Assembly (NCBI RefSeq): GCF_007785815.1
Contig: NZ_VNIM01000023.1
Span: 1 to 48,530 of the forward strand
Source: Alterirhizorhabdus solaris
Lineage (GTDB): Bacteria > Pseudomonadota > Alphaproteobacteria > Sphingomonadales > Sphingomonadaceae
DNA length: 48,530 bases
Direction: 5' to 3'
Part shown: positions 24,489 through 35,872 of the stretch, piece by piece
Numbering within the stretch: the stretch's first letter is position 1
Layout of the letters: each line of letters starts with the position of its first letter
Notes under the pieces: generated by a model
Told to the model about the DNA's origin: nothing
The model's input: only the letters and a program-made list of their open reading frames with translations
Database searches by the model: none
Translations under genes and position numbers: made by a program

Positions 24489-25268
24489 TCACCCCGTCGT
24501 GCGCTGGTGCAGCAGGGCAAGGCCCTGGATGGTAAGGTCCGGCTCGATCGCGTCGAAGATATCGGTGCGCTTGTCGAACAGGGTGGCGAGGCCGCCGGTG
24601 GCGATGACTTTCACCGGGCGGCCGATTTCGGTTTTCAGGCGCGCGACGAGGCCTTCCATCATCGCGACATAGCCCCAGAAGATGCCGACGTGCATCTGAT
24701 CCTCGGTGGTGCGGCCGATCACACTGGCATCGCGTGGCGGCTCGATGGCGAGGCGGGGCAGCTTGGCGGCGGCGGAGACGAGCGCGTCCAGCGAAAGGTT
24801 GATGCCCGGCGCGATGATGCCACCTTTGTATGCGCCGCCATAATCGACCACATCATAGGTGGTCGCGGTGCCGAAGTCGATCACGATCAGGTCGCCTGGA
24901 TGGGTGCGGTGCGCGGCGATCACATTGAGTGCGCGATCGGCGCCCACGGTACTCGGCTCCACCACATCCAGTTCGATACCATAGACGGCCGGCGCCTGGC
25001 CGGCGACGAGCGCGGTAACACCGAAATACTTGCTCGCCAGCACCTGAAGATTGTGCAGCGCGCGGGGCACCACGGTGCCGATGATGACGCCGGTCACGGC
25101 TTCGCGGGTAAAGCCCTCAAGTTGCAACAGCTGCACCAGCCACACCGCATATTCGTCGGCCGTGCGGCGCGGGTCGGTGGCGATCCGCCAGCGTGCGCGG
25201 ATCTCCAGCCCCTCACCCACGAGGGCGAAGACGATATTGGTGTTGCCGGCGTCGATCGCGAGCAGCAT
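24489..25268 (-). CDS. coaX: Type III pantothenate kinase
   Basis: 259 aa, standard. It phosphorylates pantothenate, the first step of coenzyme A synthesis; type III enzymes are not feedback-inhibited by CoA. ASKHA-fold signatures: DAGNTN at residues 6-11, [39 protein letters not shown] and a C-terminal [16 protein letters not shown] 25268 follows birA by 10 bases. The open frame extends upstream through birA without support. Confidence 0.95.
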   Translation of the reverse strand: MLLAIDAGNTNIVFALVGEGLEIRARWRIATDPRRTADEYAVWLVQLLQLEGFTREAVTGVIIGTVVPRALHNLQVLASKYFGVTALVAGQAPAVYGIELDVVEPSTVGADRALNVIAAHRTHPGDLIVIDFGTATTYDVVDYGGAYKGGIIAPGINLSLDALVSAAAKLPRLAIEPPRDASVIGRTTEDQMHVGIFWGYVAMMEGLVARLKTEIGRPVKVIATGGLATLFDKRTDIFDAIEPDLTIQGLALLHQRTTG

Positions 25269-25278
25269 GGCGCGCCCT

Positions 25279-25998
25279 TCAGAGCAGGAAGACATCGCCG
25301 GCGTGCATGACATGGCGCGATCCATCCGCCAAGCGCAGCCGCAGCGCACCGTCTTGCTCGAGACCGTCGAACAGGCCCTCCAGCGCCTCGCCGCTCCCGC
25401 CGTGGGCCACCAGCGGCGTGCCAACGGGGAAGGCGCAGGCCAGCCAGCGCGCGCGAACCGGTGCCAGTCCCTCGCCCCGCCAGCGCCCGAGCCACGACGC
25501 AAACGCCTCGGCCAGATCACTCAGGAACATGGCCGGCTCGGGCGCGGCGATGCCGGCAGCGGGCAGGCTGGTGACGGGCCGCTCGGGAATGTCGGGATGA
25601 CCGGCAAGGTTGACGCCGAAGCCGACCACGACCGCCTCACCCCGTTTCTCGAGCAGAATGCCGGAAAGTTTCGCCCCGTCCAGCAGCAGGTCGTTCGGCC
25701 ACTTGATCCGGAGATTGCCGGTATGCGGGCCGAGATGGGCGGCCAGTACCTGATGGAGCGCCACGGCGGCGACCAGCGCAAGCGTGGCCGGCGGCGGATC
25801 GCCCCGCACGATGCGGACAGGCGTACTGGCGTGGAGATTGCCGGCGATGCTTCCCCAGGCCCGGCCGTGCCGCCCGCGCCCGCCCGTTTGCCGCACCGCC
25901 CGCAGCCACAGCCCCTCGGTGGCGCCCGCAGCGGCCAATGCCGCGACATCGTCGTTGGTCGAGCCCGTCTCGGCGATGGTCCGCAACTCGAGCGTCAC
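25279..25998 (-). CDS. birA: Biotin-[acetyl-CoA-carboxylase] ligase, monofunctional
   Basis: 239 aa. It adds biotin to the carboxyl carrier protein. GRGRHGRAW is the biotinyl-AMP loop and [19 protein letters not shown] the conserved catalytic segment; a C-terminal SH3-like domain follows. It lacks the N-terminal DNA-binding helix-turn-helix of E. coli BirA, so it should not repress biotin genes. GTG 25998 is the likely start. It follows nuoN by 16 bases, so it may be read from the nuo transcript. Confidence 0.93.
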   Translation of the reverse strand: MTLELRTIAETGSTNDDVAALAAAGATEGLWLRAVRQTGGRGRHGRAWGSIAGNLHASTPVRIVRGDPPPATLALVAAVALHQVLAAHLGPHTGNLRIKWPNDLLLDGAKLSGILLEKRGEAVVVGFGVNLAGHPDIPERPVTSLPAAGIAAPEPAMFLSDLAEAFASWLGRWRGEGLAPVRARWLACAFPVGTPLVAHGGSGEALEGLFDGLEQDGALRLRLADGSRHVMHAGDVFLL

Positions 25999-26014
25999 CG
26001 CCCGCCTACACCGA

Positions 26015-27454
26015 TCAGAACAGCGACCGCGCCGCCGCGAGGCTCGCCGCGCCCAGCGCCGGGATCGCGAGATAGCCCAGTGGCGAGACGAACAGCGCCG
26101 ACACCGCGATCAGTGTGCCTTCGGTATAGCTGGTGACGGGCGCGTAAGCTGGTGCCGGCTCGTCGAAGTACATCGTCTTGACAATCTTGAGATAATAAAA
26201 GGCACCGATCACCGAGGTGGCAATACCGACCATCGCCAGCGGCCACAGGCCCACGCCGACGACCGCATCGAACACGAGGAACTTCGGCCAGAAACCGAAC
26301 AGCGGCGGGATGCCGGCAAGGCTGAACATGAACATCGCAAACGCCGCTGCCAGCGCCGGCCGCGTCCGCGACAGGCCGGAAAGGCTTTCGATCGTCTCGA
26401 TCGGCTCGCCTGCCGCATTTCGCATCTGCAACACGCACAGGAAGCTGCCGAGCGTCATGGCGACATAGACGGCCATATACGTCATCACCGCCGCCACGCC
26501 TTCGGCCGTCCCCGCCACGAGCCCAAACAGCGCAAAGCCGACGTTGTTGATCGAGGAATAGGCCAGTAGCCGCTTGATGTTGGTCTGCCCGATCGCCGCG
26601 ACACCGCCAAGGATCGTGGAAGCGAGCGCCGAGAAAATCACGATCTGCTGCCACGCCGACGATGCCGGCCCCATCGCCTCGACCGCGACGCGCACCAGCA
26701 ATGCCATCGCCGCGACCTTGGGGGCGGAGGCGAAGAAGGCCGTCACCGGCGTCGGCGCGCCTTCGTACACGTCCGGCGTCCACATATGGAACGGTACGGC
26801 GCTGATCTTGAAGGCGAGACCCGCCATCACGAATACCAGCCCGAACAGCTCGCCGGTGGACAGCCCGTCACCGAACGCCCGCGCCACGCCGCTGAACAGA
26901 GTGGTGCCGGTGAAGCCATAGACCAGCGAGATTCCATACAGCAGGATGCCGCTGGCAAGCGCGCCCAGCACGAAATACTTCAGGCCAGCCTCGGCCGACC
27001 GGCTGTCACGTCGCATGAAGCTGGCGAGCACATAGGCGGCGAGGCTCTGGAGTTCGAGGCCGACATACAGGGTAAGCATGTCGCCCGCCGATACCATCAT
27101 GCCCATCCCGATCGACGAGAGCAGGATCAGGATCGGATATTCGGCACGCAGCGGCGCTGCCCGCTCGAAGAAGCGGGGCGCGACCACCACCGACACGGCG
27201 GCGGCGATATAGATCAGCAGCTTGGCGAAGGCGGAAAAGGCGTCGGCGTGGTACAACCCGTCGAACGCGAGTCCGCCGCCGTTGGCCGGGAACAATGCGG
27301 CCAGTGCAGCGACGCCGAGCAAAGCGGCAGAAGCCCAGGTGACCGCACGCGTCGCGCTATCACCGACGAACGCGGCGACCATCAGCAGCGCCAGCGAGCC
27401 GACCGACAGGATCAGTTCGGGCAACGTCAGCAGCAGAGAAGCGGTATTCGACAT
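26015..27454 (-). CDS. nuoN: NADH-quinone oxidoreductase subunit N
   Basis: 479 aa, about 14 membrane segments. One of the three antiporter-like proton-pumping subunits of complex I. Typical stretches: LYVGLELQSLAAYVLASFMR with the conserved Glu, PFHMWTPDVYEGAPTPVTAFFASAPKVA, and LLAYSSINNVGFALFGL. Its ATG (27454) shares one base with the nuoM stop (TGATG). Last nuo gene of the operon. Confidence 0.96.
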   Translation of the reverse strand: MSNTASLLLTLPELILSVGSLALLMVAAFVGDSATRAVTWASAALLGVAALAALFPANGGGLAFDGLYHADAFSAFAKLLIYIAAAVSVVVAPRFFERAAPLRAEYPILILLSSIGMGMMVSAGDMLTLYVGLELQSLAAYVLASFMRRDSRSAEAGLKYFVLGALASGILLYGISLVYGFTGTTLFSGVARAFGDGLSTGELFGLVFVMAGLAFKISAVPFHMWTPDVYEGAPTPVTAFFASAPKVAAMALLVRVAVEAMGPASSAWQQIVIFSALASTILGGVAAIGQTNIKRLLAYSSINNVGFALFGLVAGTAEGVAAVMTYMAVYVAMTLGSFLCVLQMRNAAGEPIETIESLSGLSRTRPALAAAFAMFMFSLAGIPPLFGFWPKFLVFDAVVGVGLWPLAMVGIATSVIGAFYYLKIVKTMYFDEPAPAYAPVTSYTEGTLIAVSALFVSPLGYLAIPALGAASLAAARSLF

Positions 27455-29028
27455 CAGTGTGCGACCCCATGCGCGGCAACGACCGGCGCGCCATGACCTT
27501 CACCGTGCGCAGGAGCGGCGGCCCGCCCGGCGGTCGGCCGTCCGTCGCCCCCCGGCCATGCGCGATCGACGCGTGCGAGCACGACGCCGACGTCCCGGCG
27601 CATTGGCTGGATGAAGCTTTCCGGATAAATCCCCATCCACATCACGACGAGTGCGATCGGCACCAGCAGCGCGATCTCGCGGCCGTTGATATCGGTCATC
27701 GCCGCGACGTCCGGCTTGTCGAGCACGCCGTAAACGACGCGGCGATAGAGATAGAGCATGTACGCCGCGCCGAGCACGATCCCGGTCGTCGCGACGAATG
27801 CTACCCAGCTGTTCGCCTGATAGGATCCCATCAGGCTAAGGAACTCGCCGACGAAGCCGCTCGTGCCGGGCAGGCCGACCGAGGCCATCGTGAACAGCAG
27901 GAAAAGGATGGCATAGCGCGGCATGTTCGTTGCCAGCCCGCCGTACCGCGCGATCTCGCGGGTATGCAGCCGGTCATAGATCACGCCGACGCAGAGGAAC
28001 AGCGCGCCAGACACGAGGCCATGGCTCAGCATCACCAGCATCGCGCCCTCGATGCCCTGGCGGTTGAAGGTGAACAGCCCGATCGTCACGAACGCCATGT
28101 GCGCGACCGACGAATAGGCGATCAGCTTCTTCATGTCGGTCTGCACCAGCGCGACGAGCGAGGTGTAGACGATCGCCACCATCGACAGGCCCATCACTAC
28201 CCAGAACAACTCGGCCGACGCCTGCGGGAACATGGGTAACAGGAAGCGGATGAACCCGTAGCCGCCCATCTTCAGCAGCACGCCTGCGAGAATCACCGAC
28301 CCGGCGGTCGGCGCCTGGACGTGCGCGTCGGGTAGCCAGGTGTGCACGGGCCACATCGGCATCTTCACCGCAAACGAGGCGAAGAAGGCGAGCCACAGCC
28401 ACGTCTGCGCCTGCACGGGGAAATCGTGCGCCATCAGCGTCGGGATGTCGGTGGTGCCCGCCTCGCGGACCATCCACAGCATCGCGATCAGCATCAGCAC
28501 CGAGCCGAGCAGGGTATAGAGGAAAAACTTGTAGCTCGCGTAGATCCGCTCGGCCCCGCCCCAGATCCCGATGATGAGATACATCGGGATCAGGCCGGCC
28601 TCGAAGAAGATATAGAACAGGAACAGATCCTGCGCGCCGAACACGCCGATCATCAGCGTTTCCATCAGCAGGAACGCCGCCATATATTCGGGAACGCGCT
28701 TGCTGATCGCCTCCCAAGAGGCACCGATGCAGATCGGCATCAGGAACACCGAGAGCATGATGAGCAGCAGCGCGATGCCGTCGATCCCCATCGCCCAGGC
28801 GAAACGCCCGAACAGATCGACATGCTCGACGAACTGCCACTGCGCGCCGCCGGCGTCGTAGTTGAGCCACAGCACCACACCGAGCGCGAAGTCGATCAGC
28901 GTGGCGATCAGCGCGGACCAGCGCGCGTTGTTCGCCCGCGTCGCCTCGTCGCCGGGGGCGAACAGGCACCACAGGGCTGCGGCGGCGGGCACCGCGATCA
29001 TGATCGTGAGGATGGGAAAACCGTTCAT
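27454..29028 (-). CDS. nuoM: NADH-quinone oxidoreductase subunit M
   Basis: 524 aa antiporter-like membrane subunit. [21 protein letters not shown] holds the essential membrane glutamate (Glu143); [27 protein letters not shown] and [19 protein letters not shown] carry the conserved Lys and His residues of the proton path. The C-terminal tail is long and His/Gly-rich ([17 protein letters not shown]). ATG 29028 is one base after the nuoL stop. Confidence 0.96.
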   Translation of the reverse strand: MNGFPILTIMIAVPAAAALWCLFAPGDEATRANNARWSALIATLIDFALGVVLWLNYDAGGAQWQFVEHVDLFGRFAWAMGIDGIALLLIMLSVFLMPICIGASWEAISKRVPEYMAAFLLMETLMIGVFGAQDLFLFYIFFEAGLIPMYLIIGIWGGAERIYASYKFFLYTLLGSVLMLIAMLWMVREAGTTDIPTLMAHDFPVQAQTWLWLAFFASFAVKMPMWPVHTWLPDAHVQAPTAGSVILAGVLLKMGGYGFIRFLLPMFPQASAELFWVVMGLSMVAIVYTSLVALVQTDMKKLIAYSSVAHMAFVTIGLFTFNRQGIEGAMLVMLSHGLVSGALFLCVGVIYDRLHTREIARYGGLATNMPRYAILFLLFTMASVGLPGTSGFVGEFLSLMGSYQANSWVAFVATTGIVLGAAYMLYLYRRVVYGVLDKPDVAAMTDINGREIALLVPIALVVMWMGIYPESFIQPMRRDVGVVLARVDRAWPGGDGRPTAGRAAAPAHGEGHGAPVVAAHGVAH

Positions 29029-29029
29029 A

Positions 29030-31126
29030 TCAGCGCGTCATCGCCCAGGTCGCGGCGGCGGCGAGGCCGAGCAGCATCACCAGCGCGTAGGTGTAGAGAT
29101 AGCCCGACTGGAGCCGGCGGGCGGCGGCACCGCTCCCCACGACCAGCTTGGCGATGCCGTTCGGCCCGAAGCGGTCGATCGTCCCCTGATCGCCACGCCG
29201 CCAGAAGAAGCGGCCGATGGCAAAGGCGGGGATCACGAACAGCACATGGTACAGCTCGTCGAAATACCACTTGTTGAGCAGAAAGGCGTAGAGACCGCGG
29301 AACGTGCTCGTGAAGCGCGCCGGGATGCTCGTGTCGAGGATGTAGGCCCACAGTGCGAGCAGGAAGCCTGTCACCATCACGACCGTGGCCGACAGCTTCA
29401 CCCACAGCGGAACGCCATGCATCGCATGCATCAGATGGGCGTCGAAAGCGACCGACCCCTTCCAGAATTCGACACCATGTTCCGCGTCGAGGAAAGGTGT
29501 GTGGAACAGGAAGCCGGAGAAAATTGCCCCGAACGCCAGCACACCGAGCGGAACCAGCATCGGGAACGGGCTTTCATGCGGGTGATAGCCAGCCGTGCCA
29601 TGCTTCACGTCGTCAGCCCCGGCATCATGCGCGTGAGGCTCCGACCCGGCGCCCTCGTCGGGGGCGGCGTGATCGGCGTAATGGGCGTGCGCGGCGGCGT
29701 GATCGTCATGGCCGTGTCCATGCGCATCATGAACGGCATGCTGGATATGCTCGGAAGCAGCCCAGCGCGCCTTGCCGAAGAAGGTGAGGAACACCAGCCG
29801 CCACGAGTAGAAGCTCGTCAACAGCGCCGCGACCACCGCGACGAAGAACGCGATGCCCCCCGCCGTCGTGCCACGCGCATAGGTCGCCTCGATGATCGCG
29901 TCCTTGGAATAGAAACCCGCGAACCCGAACACGTCGACGATACCGACACCCGTGATCGCCAGCGTGCCCGCCATCATCGCCAGGAACGTAAGCGGGATGT
30001 GTTTCCGCAGCGCGCCATAGAACCGCATGTCCTGCTCATGGTGCATCGCATGGATGACCGAGCCCGCCCCGAGGAACAGCAGCGCCTTGAAGAAGGCGTG
30101 AGTGAACAGGTGGAACATCGCCGCCCCATAGGCACCGACACCGGCGGCGAAGAACATGTAGCCCAGCTGCGAGCAGGTGGAATAAGCGATCACTCGCTTG
30201 ATGTCGGTCTGTACCGTGCCCACCGTCGCGGCGAACAGCGCGGTGGCGGCCCCGACGTAAGTGACGACGGTCAGCGCCGTCTGGCTCATCTCGAACATCG
30301 GCGACAGGCGGCACACCATGAACACGCCCGCCGTCACCATCGTGGCGGCATGGATCAGCGCGGAGACCGGCGTCGGGCCCTCCATCGCGTCCGGCAGCCA
30401 GGTGTGCAGGCCGAGCTGCGCGGACTTGCCCATCGCGCCGACGAACAGCAGCAGGCAGAGCAACGTCATCGTATCGACGCGCCCGCCGAGGAAGCCGATC
30501 GTCGAACCGGCCATGCCCGGTGCCGCCGCGAGGATCGCCGGGATCGAGACCGTGCCGAACACGAGGAACGTCCCGAAGATCCCAAGCGAGAAACCGAAAT
30601 CACCCACGCGGTTGACCACGAAAGCCTTGATCGCCGCCGCATTGGCCGAGGGCTTGTGATACCAGAAACCGATCAGCAGATAGGAGGCGAGGCCGACCCC
30701 TTCCCAGCCGAAGAACATCTGGACGAGGTTGTCGCTCGTCACCAGCATCAGCATCGCGAAGGTGAACAGAGACAGGTAGCTGAAGAAGCGCGGCTGATCC
30801 GGATCCTCCGCCATATAGCCCCAGCTATAAAGGTGGACGAGCGCGGACACGCTCGTCACCACCACCAGCATCACTGCCGTCAGCGTATCGACGCGCAACG
30901 CCCAATCCACGCTCATGTCACCCGAGCGAATGAAGGTGAGCACTGGCTCGACGTGAGCGGTCATTCCGCCGCCGAGGAAGCCGAGGAAGATCGGCCACGA
31001 CAGCGCGCAGGAGACGAACAGCAGCCCGGTCGTCAGCAGTTTGACGACGGTGTTGCCGAGTGCGCGATTACCCAGCCCGCCGACGATGGCGGCCAGCAAC
31101 GGCAGGAAGACGATGAGCTTGATCAC
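29030..31126 (-). CDS. nuoL: NADH-quinone oxidoreductase subunit L, with His-rich loop
   Basis: 698 aa. Largest antiporter-like subunit, with the C-terminal lateral helix. [48 protein letters not shown] and [16 protein letters not shown] are diagnostic. At about residues 455-515 a loop holds about 15 histidines in under 60 residues (for example [17 protein letters not shown]), interleaved with Asp/Glu, a pattern suited to metal binding. GTG 31126 is the start; nuoK ends 7 bases upstream. Confidence 0.96.
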   Translation of the reverse strand: MIKLIVFLPLLAAIVGGLGNRALGNTVVKLLTTGLLFVSCALSWPIFLGFLGGGMTAHVEPVLTFIRSGDMSVDWALRVDTLTAVMLVVVTSVSALVHLYSWGYMAEDPDQPRFFSYLSLFTFAMLMLVTSDNLVQMFFGWEGVGLASYLLIGFWYHKPSANAAAIKAFVVNRVGDFGFSLGIFGTFLVFGTVSIPAILAAAPGMAGSTIGFLGGRVDTMTLLCLLLFVGAMGKSAQLGLHTWLPDAMEGPTPVSALIHAATMVTAGVFMVCRLSPMFEMSQTALTVVTYVGAATALFAATVGTVQTDIKRVIAYSTCSQLGYMFFAAGVGAYGAAMFHLFTHAFFKALLFLGAGSVIHAMHHEQDMRFYGALRKHIPLTFLAMMAGTLAITGVGIVDVFGFAGFYSKDAIIEATYARGTTAGGIAFFVAVVAALLTSFYSWRLVFLTFFGKARWAASEHIQHAVHDAHGHGHDDHAAAHAHYADHAAPDEGAGSEPHAHDAGADDVKHGTAGYHPHESPFPMLVPLGVLAFGAIFSGFLFHTPFLDAEHGVEFWKGSVAFDAHLMHAMHGVPLWVKLSATVVMVTGFLLALWAYILDTSIPARFTSTFRGLYAFLLNKWYFDELYHVLFVIPAFAIGRFFWRRGDQGTIDRFGPNGIAKLVVGSGAAARRLQSGYLYTYALVMLLGLAAAATWAMTR

Positions 31127-31133
31127 GGGAGCG

Positions 31134-31439
31134 TCAGCCCTTCATCCGGTTGATATCGTCCACCGCGATCGTGCCGCGGCCACGGAAATAGATGACGAGG
31201 ATCGCCAGACCGATCGCCGCCTCGCCGGCGGCCACGGTCAGCACGAACATCGCGAAGACCTGGCCGACGAGATCGCCGAGATAGGCCGAGAAGGCGACGA
31301 AGTTGATGTTCACCGAGAGCAGGATCAACTCGATCGCCATCAGGATGATGATGACGTTCTTCCGGTTGAGGAAGATACCGAACACCCCCAGTGCGAACAG
31401 CACCGCCGAAACGAACAGGTAATGCTGCAGCCCGATCAC
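31134..31439 (-). CDS. nuoK: NADH-quinone oxidoreductase subunit K
   Basis: 101 aa, three membrane segments. [31 protein letters not shown] contains the conserved membrane glutamate; [22 protein letters not shown] holds the second. GTG 31439 overlaps the nuoJ stop by 4 bases (GTGA). No in-frame ATG fits better, so GTG is confidently the start. Confidence 0.95.
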   Translation of the reverse strand: MIGLQHYLFVSAVLFALGVFGIFLNRKNVIIILMAIELILLSVNINFVAFSAYLGDLVGQVFAMFVLTVAAGEAAIGLAILVIYFRGRGTIAVDDINRMKG

Positions 31440-32047
31440 AGATCCATCCCCTGCCCGACCGGCTGGTCGATCTTGCGGACCGCGTCCTGCGGCCGGCGCT
31501 TCACCTGCTGCGACACGTTCTGCGGACGGGTGCCGCTGCGCGTGCGATGGGTCAGCACGATCGCGCCGATCATCGCCACCAGCAGCACGAGGCCCGCGCC
31601 CTCGAAGATGAACAGATAGCGCGTGTAGATGAGCGTCCCGAGCGCCTCGATGTTCGGCACCCCTTCCGGCACCGGCGCCACCGAGGCGGACAGCGCAATG
31701 CCGCCTGCGCTCCACGCGGACACCGCGAAGATCATCTCGGCCGACAGCACCAGCACGAGCAGCACGCCGAACGGCAGATATTGGGCATAGCCGGCACGCA
31801 GCTCGGCGAAGTCGATGTCCAGCATCATCACCACGAACAGGAACAGCACCGCCACGGCGCCGACGTACACGATCACCAGCAGCATCGCGATGAACTCGGC
31901 GCCGACCAGCACCATCAGCCCCGCCGCGTTGAAGAAGGACAGGATGAGCCACAGCACGCTGTGCACCGGGTTCCGCGCGACGATGGTGAGCGCGGCGGAC
32001 GCGATCACCAGCGTGGCGAACAGGTAGAAGGCGATCGTCTGGATCAC
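31436..32047 (-). CDS. nuoJ: NADH-quinone oxidoreductase subunit J
   Basis: 203 aa, five membrane segments. [56 protein letters not shown] is the family core, including the pi-bulge helix. The C-terminal tail after TM5 is basic ([22 protein letters not shown]). GTG 32047 is the likely start, 50 bases after nuoI, the largest gap inside the operon. Confidence 0.93.
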   Translation of the reverse strand: MIQTIAFYLFATLVIASAALTIVARNPVHSVLWLILSFFNAAGLMVLVGAEFIAMLLVIVYVGAVAVLFLFVVMMLDIDFAELRAGYAQYLPFGVLLVLVLSAEMIFAVSAWSAGGIALSASVAPVPEGVPNIEALGTLIYTRYLFIFEGAGLVLLVAMIGAIVLTHRTRSGTRPQNVSQQVKRRPQDAVRKIDQPVGQGMDL

Positions 32048-32097
32048 GGTACTGGCAAGCCCCTTACGGAGAGTCGTTCGGCGAAGTCGGGCGCGGC

Positions 32098-32583
32098 TTA
32101 ACGGTAGGGCGCGTCGGCGGCAAGGTTCGCCGCGAGCGCCCGCTCCCACCGATCCCCGTTCGCGAGCAGCTTGCCCTTGTCGTAGATCAGTTCCTCGCGG
32201 GTTTCGGTCGAATATTCGAAGTTCGGCCCTTCGACGATCGCATCGACCGGGCACGCCTCCTGGCAGAAACCGCAGAAGATGCACTTGGTCATGTCGATGT
32301 CGTAGCGCGTCGTACGGCGGCTGCCGTCGTCGCGCGGCTCGGCCTCGATCGTGATCGCCTGCGCCGGGCACACCGCCTCGCACAGCTTGCACGCGATGCA
32401 GCGTTCCTCGCCGTTCGGGTAGCGACGCAGGGCATGTTCGCCGCGAAACCGGGGGCTTAGCGGGTTCTTCTCATGCGGATAGTTGATCGTCGCCTTGGCC
32501 TTGAAGAAATATCGCAGGGTCAGCGCGTGCGCCTTCACGAATTCCCACAGGGTGAATGTTTTGACGAGATGAGCGAGGCCCAT
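32098..32583 (-). CDS. nuoI: NADH-quinone oxidoreductase subunit I
   Basis: 161 aa peripheral-arm ferredoxin-like subunit carrying clusters N6a and N6b. Two 4Fe-4S motifs: [12 protein letters not shown] and [16 protein letters not shown]. The N-terminus [47 protein letters not shown] is the usual membrane-contacting helix and loop. ATG 32583 lies 2 bases after the nuoH stop. Confidence 0.96.
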   Translation of the reverse strand: MGLAHLVKTFTLWEFVKAHALTLRYFFKAKATINYPHEKNPLSPRFRGEHALRRYPNGEERCIACKLCEAVCPAQAITIEAEPRDDGSRRTTRYDIDMTKCIFCGFCQEACPVDAIVEGPNFEYSTETREELIYDKGKLLANGDRWERALAANLAADAPYR

Positions 32584-32585
32584 GG

Positions 32586-33629
32586 TCAGACTCCGTAGCG
32601 CGTGAGCATCAGGTAACCCGACACGAGGAAGATCCAGAAAAGCGAGATCGGCAGGAATATCTTCCAGCCCAGTCGCATCAGCTGATCGTAGCGATACCGT
32701 GGCACCGTCGCCTTGATCCACGACATCACGAAGAAGAAGAACAGGATCTTGCCGAAGAACCAGAAGATACCCGGCACCAGATAGAGCGGCGCCCAGTCCA
32801 CCGGCGGTAGCCACCCGCCCCAGAACAGGATGGCGTTCAGCGCGCACATAAGCAGCACGTTGCCATATTCGCCGAGCCAGAACAGCGCGAACGACATGGA
32901 CGAATATTCGGTCTGGTAGCCGGCGACGAGTTCGCTCTCCGCCTCGGTCAGGTCGAACGGGGTGCGCCCGGTTTCCGCCATCGACGAGATCAGGAACACC
33001 ACCGCCATCGGGAACAGCAGCGGGTTGAACGCGAACCCGTTGATGAACCCAAAGATATGCGCCCGCTGCGCCTCGATGATACCGGACAGGTTGAACGTCC
33101 CCGCCCACAGCACCACCGTCACCAGCACGAAGCCGATCGACACCTCGTAGCTCACCATCTGCGCGGCGGCGCGAATGGCGGAGTAGAACGGATATTTCGA
33201 GTTCGACGCCCAGCCCGCCAGGATGATGCCGTACACGCCGAGCGAGGAGATCGCGAGAATGTAGAGCAGTCCGACATTGACGTTGGCGAGCACCATGCCC
33301 GGCCCGAACGGGATCACCGCCCACGCCAGCAGCGCGACCGTGAAGGTGATGATCGGCGCGATCAGGAACAGCCCCCGGTTCGCCGAGGACGGAATGATCG
33401 TTTCCTTGAGGAACACCTTCAGGCCGTCGGCGAAGCTTTGCAGCAGCCCGAACGGCCCGACCACGTTCGGTCCGCGCCGCAGCGCCATCGCCGCCCAGAT
33501 CTTGCGATCGGCGTAGATGATCATCGCCACCGCCAGCATCAGCGGCAGCGCGATCAGCAGGATGCCGATGATCGTGGCGACGAACCAGCCGGCATCGTAA
33601 CCGAGATAATTGGCGAAGAAAGCGGTCAC
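32586..33629 (-). CDS. nuoH: NADH-quinone oxidoreductase subunit H
   Basis: 347 aa, eight membrane segments. It forms the quinone-binding site with NuoB/Nuo[40 protein letters not shown] and [25 protein letters not shown] are the signature loops with their conserved acidic residues. The start is GTG 33629, overlapping the nuoG stop by 4 bases (GTGA). Confidence 0.96.
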   Translation of the reverse strand: MTAFFANYLGYDAGWFVATIIGILLIALPLMLAVAMIIYADRKIWAAMALRRGPNVVGPFGLLQSFADGLKVFLKETIIPSSANRGLFLIAPIITFTVALLAWAVIPFGPGMVLANVNVGLLYILAISSLGVYGIILAGWASNSKYPFYSAIRAAAQMVSYEVSIGFVLVTVVLWAGTFNLSGIIEAQRAHIFGFINGFAFNPLLFPMAVVFLISSMAETGRTPFDLTEAESELVAGYQTEYSSMSFALFWLGEYGNVLLMCALNAILFWGGWLPPVDWAPLYLVPGIFWFFGKILFFFFVMSWIKATVPRYRYDQLMRLGWKIFLPISLFWIFLVSGYLMLTRYGV

Positions 33630-35632
33630 TCGGCGGCCTCCGCATAATCGACGCCGTGGAGCAGTTCCGCCGAGCAGCGCTGCATCGTCTCGCTGGCGCG
33701 CGCGATCGGGTTGGTCAGGTAGAAGTCGGTGATCGGATAGACGATCGTGCCCGACACCGCCGGCCCGGCCGTGACGTCCGGCACATCACCCACGTCCGCC
33801 AGCCCTTCGGTCGCGAGATGCGGGTGTGCCGCGGCGATCGCCTGCTGCAACCCGGCCAGCGTATCGAACGGCAATGTCTTGCCAAGCGGATCGGACAATG
33901 CGCGCAGGATCGTCCAGTCCTCGCGCGCATCCCCCGGTGGGAAGACGGCGCGGTCGGCGCGCTGCACGCGGCCTTCCAGATTGACCCACGTTCCCGGCTT
34001 TTCGGCATAGGTCGCGCCGGGCAGGATCACGTCGGCCACGCGCACGCCGGCATCGCCATGCGTACCGATATAGACGGTGAAGGTGTCAGCGAACGCCGAC
34101 AGGTCCGTTTCGTCCGCGCCGAGCAGGAACAAAGTCTTGAGCGACGATGCCTTCGCCCGGATCGCGTCGATGCCGCCATCGGCGGCAAAGCCGACGTCGA
34201 GCGCGCCGACCCGTGCCGCCGCCGTATGCAGCACGCCGAAATCAGCGCCCAGCCCGGCCGCCGCCGCACGTGCCGCCTCGTAGGCGCCCTCATGCGCCAG
34301 CGCGCCCATGCCCGCGATCACGATCGCATGCGGACCGTCGGTCAGCGTCTTGTTCGCCGCCTCGGGCAGATTGCCCAATACCGACAAGTCCTCGCCCAGC
34401 CACTCGACCGGATAGGTGAGATCGACCTCGGGGCCGATCGCGAGCACCTTGGCCCCCGCCTTCACCGCCTTGCGGATGCGGGTGTTGACCAGCGGCGCTT
34501 CCCAGCGCGGGTTGCTGCCGACGAGCAGGATGGCGCGTGCATCCTCCACCCCGGCGATGGTCGGCGTGAAACGATAGGCGGCTGGCGACGACACGTCGAA
34601 GCGTGCGCCATCCTGACGGCATTCGTGCAGGGTCGAGCCATAAGCGTCGAGCAACTGCTTCAGCGCGAAGATGCTTTCCACCTCTGCGAGATCACCGGCG
34701 ATGGCCGCCACCTGATCGCCGGACGCGCCTTCCAGCGCGGTGGCGATCGCGGCGAACGCTTCGCCCCACGTCGCCTCGATCAGCCGACCGTTCCGGCGAA
34801 CATAAGGCTTGTCCAGCCGCCGCCGCACCAGCCCGTCGACCGCGTGGCGGGTCTTGTCCGAGGCCCATTCCTCGTTCACCGCCTCGTTGATCCGTGGCAG
34901 GGCGCGCAGCACCTGCCGGCCGCGGCTGTCGAGCCGGATGTTGGTGCCGACCGCGTCCATCACGTCGATCGCCGGGGTCTTGTTCAGCTCCCACGGCCGC
35001 GCCTCGAACGCATAGGGCTTGGAGGTGAGCGCACCCACCGGGCACAGGGCGACGACGTTGCCCGACAGTTCGGAGGTGATCGCGCCCTCCAGATAGGAGG
35101 TGATCTGCATGTTCTCGCCGCGTCCGATCGCGCCGATCTCCTCGACGCCGGCGACTTCCTCGGCGAAGCGCACGCAGCGGGTGCACTGGATGCAGCGGGT
35201 CATCACCGTCTTGACGATGGGGCCCATATACTTCTCGGTCACGGCGCGCTTGTTCTCGTCGTAGCGGCTGTGGCCCTTGCCATAGGCGATCGACTGGTCT
35301 TGCAGGTCGCACTCGCCGCCCTGATCGCAGATCGGGCAATCGAGCGGGTGGTTGATGAGGAGGAACTCCATCACCCCCTCGCGCGCCTTCTTCACCATCG
35401 CGCTGTCGGTGCGGACTTCCTGCTTGTCGGCGGCGGGCAACGCACATGATGCCTGCGGCTTCGGCGGCCCCGGCTTCACCTCGACGAGGCACATGCGGCA
35501 GTTGCCGGCGATCGACAGCCGCTCATGATAGCAGAAACGCGGAATCTCGCGCCCCGCCGCCTCGCATGCCTGCAGAACGGTGGCGCCGGCGGGCACGGTG
35601 ACTTCGACGCCATCGACGGTAAGAGTGGGCAT
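33626..35632 (-). CDS. nuoG: NADH-quinone oxidoreductase subunit G
   Basis: 668 aa. Electron-transfer subunit with an N-terminal ferredoxin domain. Cluster N1b cysteines in [19 protein letters not shown] plus a fourth in QASCALP; N5 in [19 protein letters not shown]4 in [11 protein letters not shown] and [15 protein letters not shown]. The molybdopterin-oxidoreductase-like domain follows from about residue 215 ([21 protein letters not shown]). ATG 35632 follows the 75 aa gene by 12 bases. Confidence 0.96.
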   Translation of the reverse strand: MPTLTVDGVEVTVPAGATVLQACEAAGREIPRFCYHERLSIAGNCRMCLVEVKPGPPKPQASCALPAADKQEVRTDSAMVKKAREGVMEFLLINHPLDCPICDQGGECDLQDQSIAYGKGHSRYDENKRAVTEKYMGPIVKTVMTRCIQCTRCVRFAEEVAGVEEIGAIGRGENMQITSYLEGAITSELSGNVVALCPVGALTSKPYAFEARPWELNKTPAIDVMDAVGTNIRLDSRGRQVLRALPRINEAVNEEWASDKTRHAVDGLVRRRLDKPYVRRNGRLIEATWGEAFAAIATALEGASGDQVAAIAGDLAEVESIFALKQLLDAYGSTLHECRQDGARFDVSSPAAYRFTPTIAGVEDARAILLVGSNPRWEAPLVNTRIRKAVKAGAKVLAIGPEVDLTYPVEWLGEDLSVLGNLPEAANKTLTDGPHAIVIAGMGALAHEGAYEAARAAAAGLGADFGVLHTAAARVGALDVGFAADGGIDAIRAKASSLKTLFLLGADETDLSAFADTFTVYIGTHGDAGVRVADVILPGATYAEKPGTWVNLEGRVQRADRAVFPPGDAREDWTILRALSDPLGKTLPFDTLAGLQQAIAAAHPHLATEGLADVGDVPDVTAGPAVSGTIVYPITDFYLTNPIARASETMQRCSAELLHGVDYAEAAE

Positions 35633-35644
35633 CGCCCTATTTCC

Positions 35645-35872
35645 TCAATGTTCGGTATCGGCCAGACCGAGACGCTTCTCGATCCGGTCAACACGCATTT
35701 TGAGATCAGCCACGTCGCCCTGCATACCGCAGAGATACGTCCTTGTGCCGCGCATATGATCCTCTATCGAGGACGGCTGCGGCCCTTGAGAAACCTGCTC
35801 GCGCATGATCTGCCCGACATCGCCCTGAATATTCTTCAGAACTTCGAACATCGAGTCTTCCCGCCCCGTCAT
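35645..35872 (-). CDS. Small coiled-coil protein inside the nuo operon
   Basis: 75 aa, between nuoF and nuoG. Its ATG (35872) overlaps the nuoF stop as ATGA, and nuoG starts 12 bases after its own stop, so it should be translated with the operon. The sequence [29 protein letters not shown] predicts a helix; the C-terminal part [20 protein letters not shown] has a heptad pattern of Leu/Val/Ile typical of a short coiled coil. One cysteine (TYLCGMQGD). No Fe-S motif, signal or membrane segment. Not one of the 14 core subunits; it may be an assembly or accessory factor, or a passenger gene. Confidence 0.75.
   Translation of the reverse strand: MTGREDSMFEVLKNIQGDVGQIMREQVSQGPQPSSIEDHMRGTRTYLCGMQGDVADLKMRVDRIEKRLGLADTEH

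Noticed and set aside
28862-31153. 763-codon open frame antisense to nuoL and the end of nuoM
   Set aside because: It mirrors confirmed nuo genes, has low-complexity charged sequence and no domain signature.
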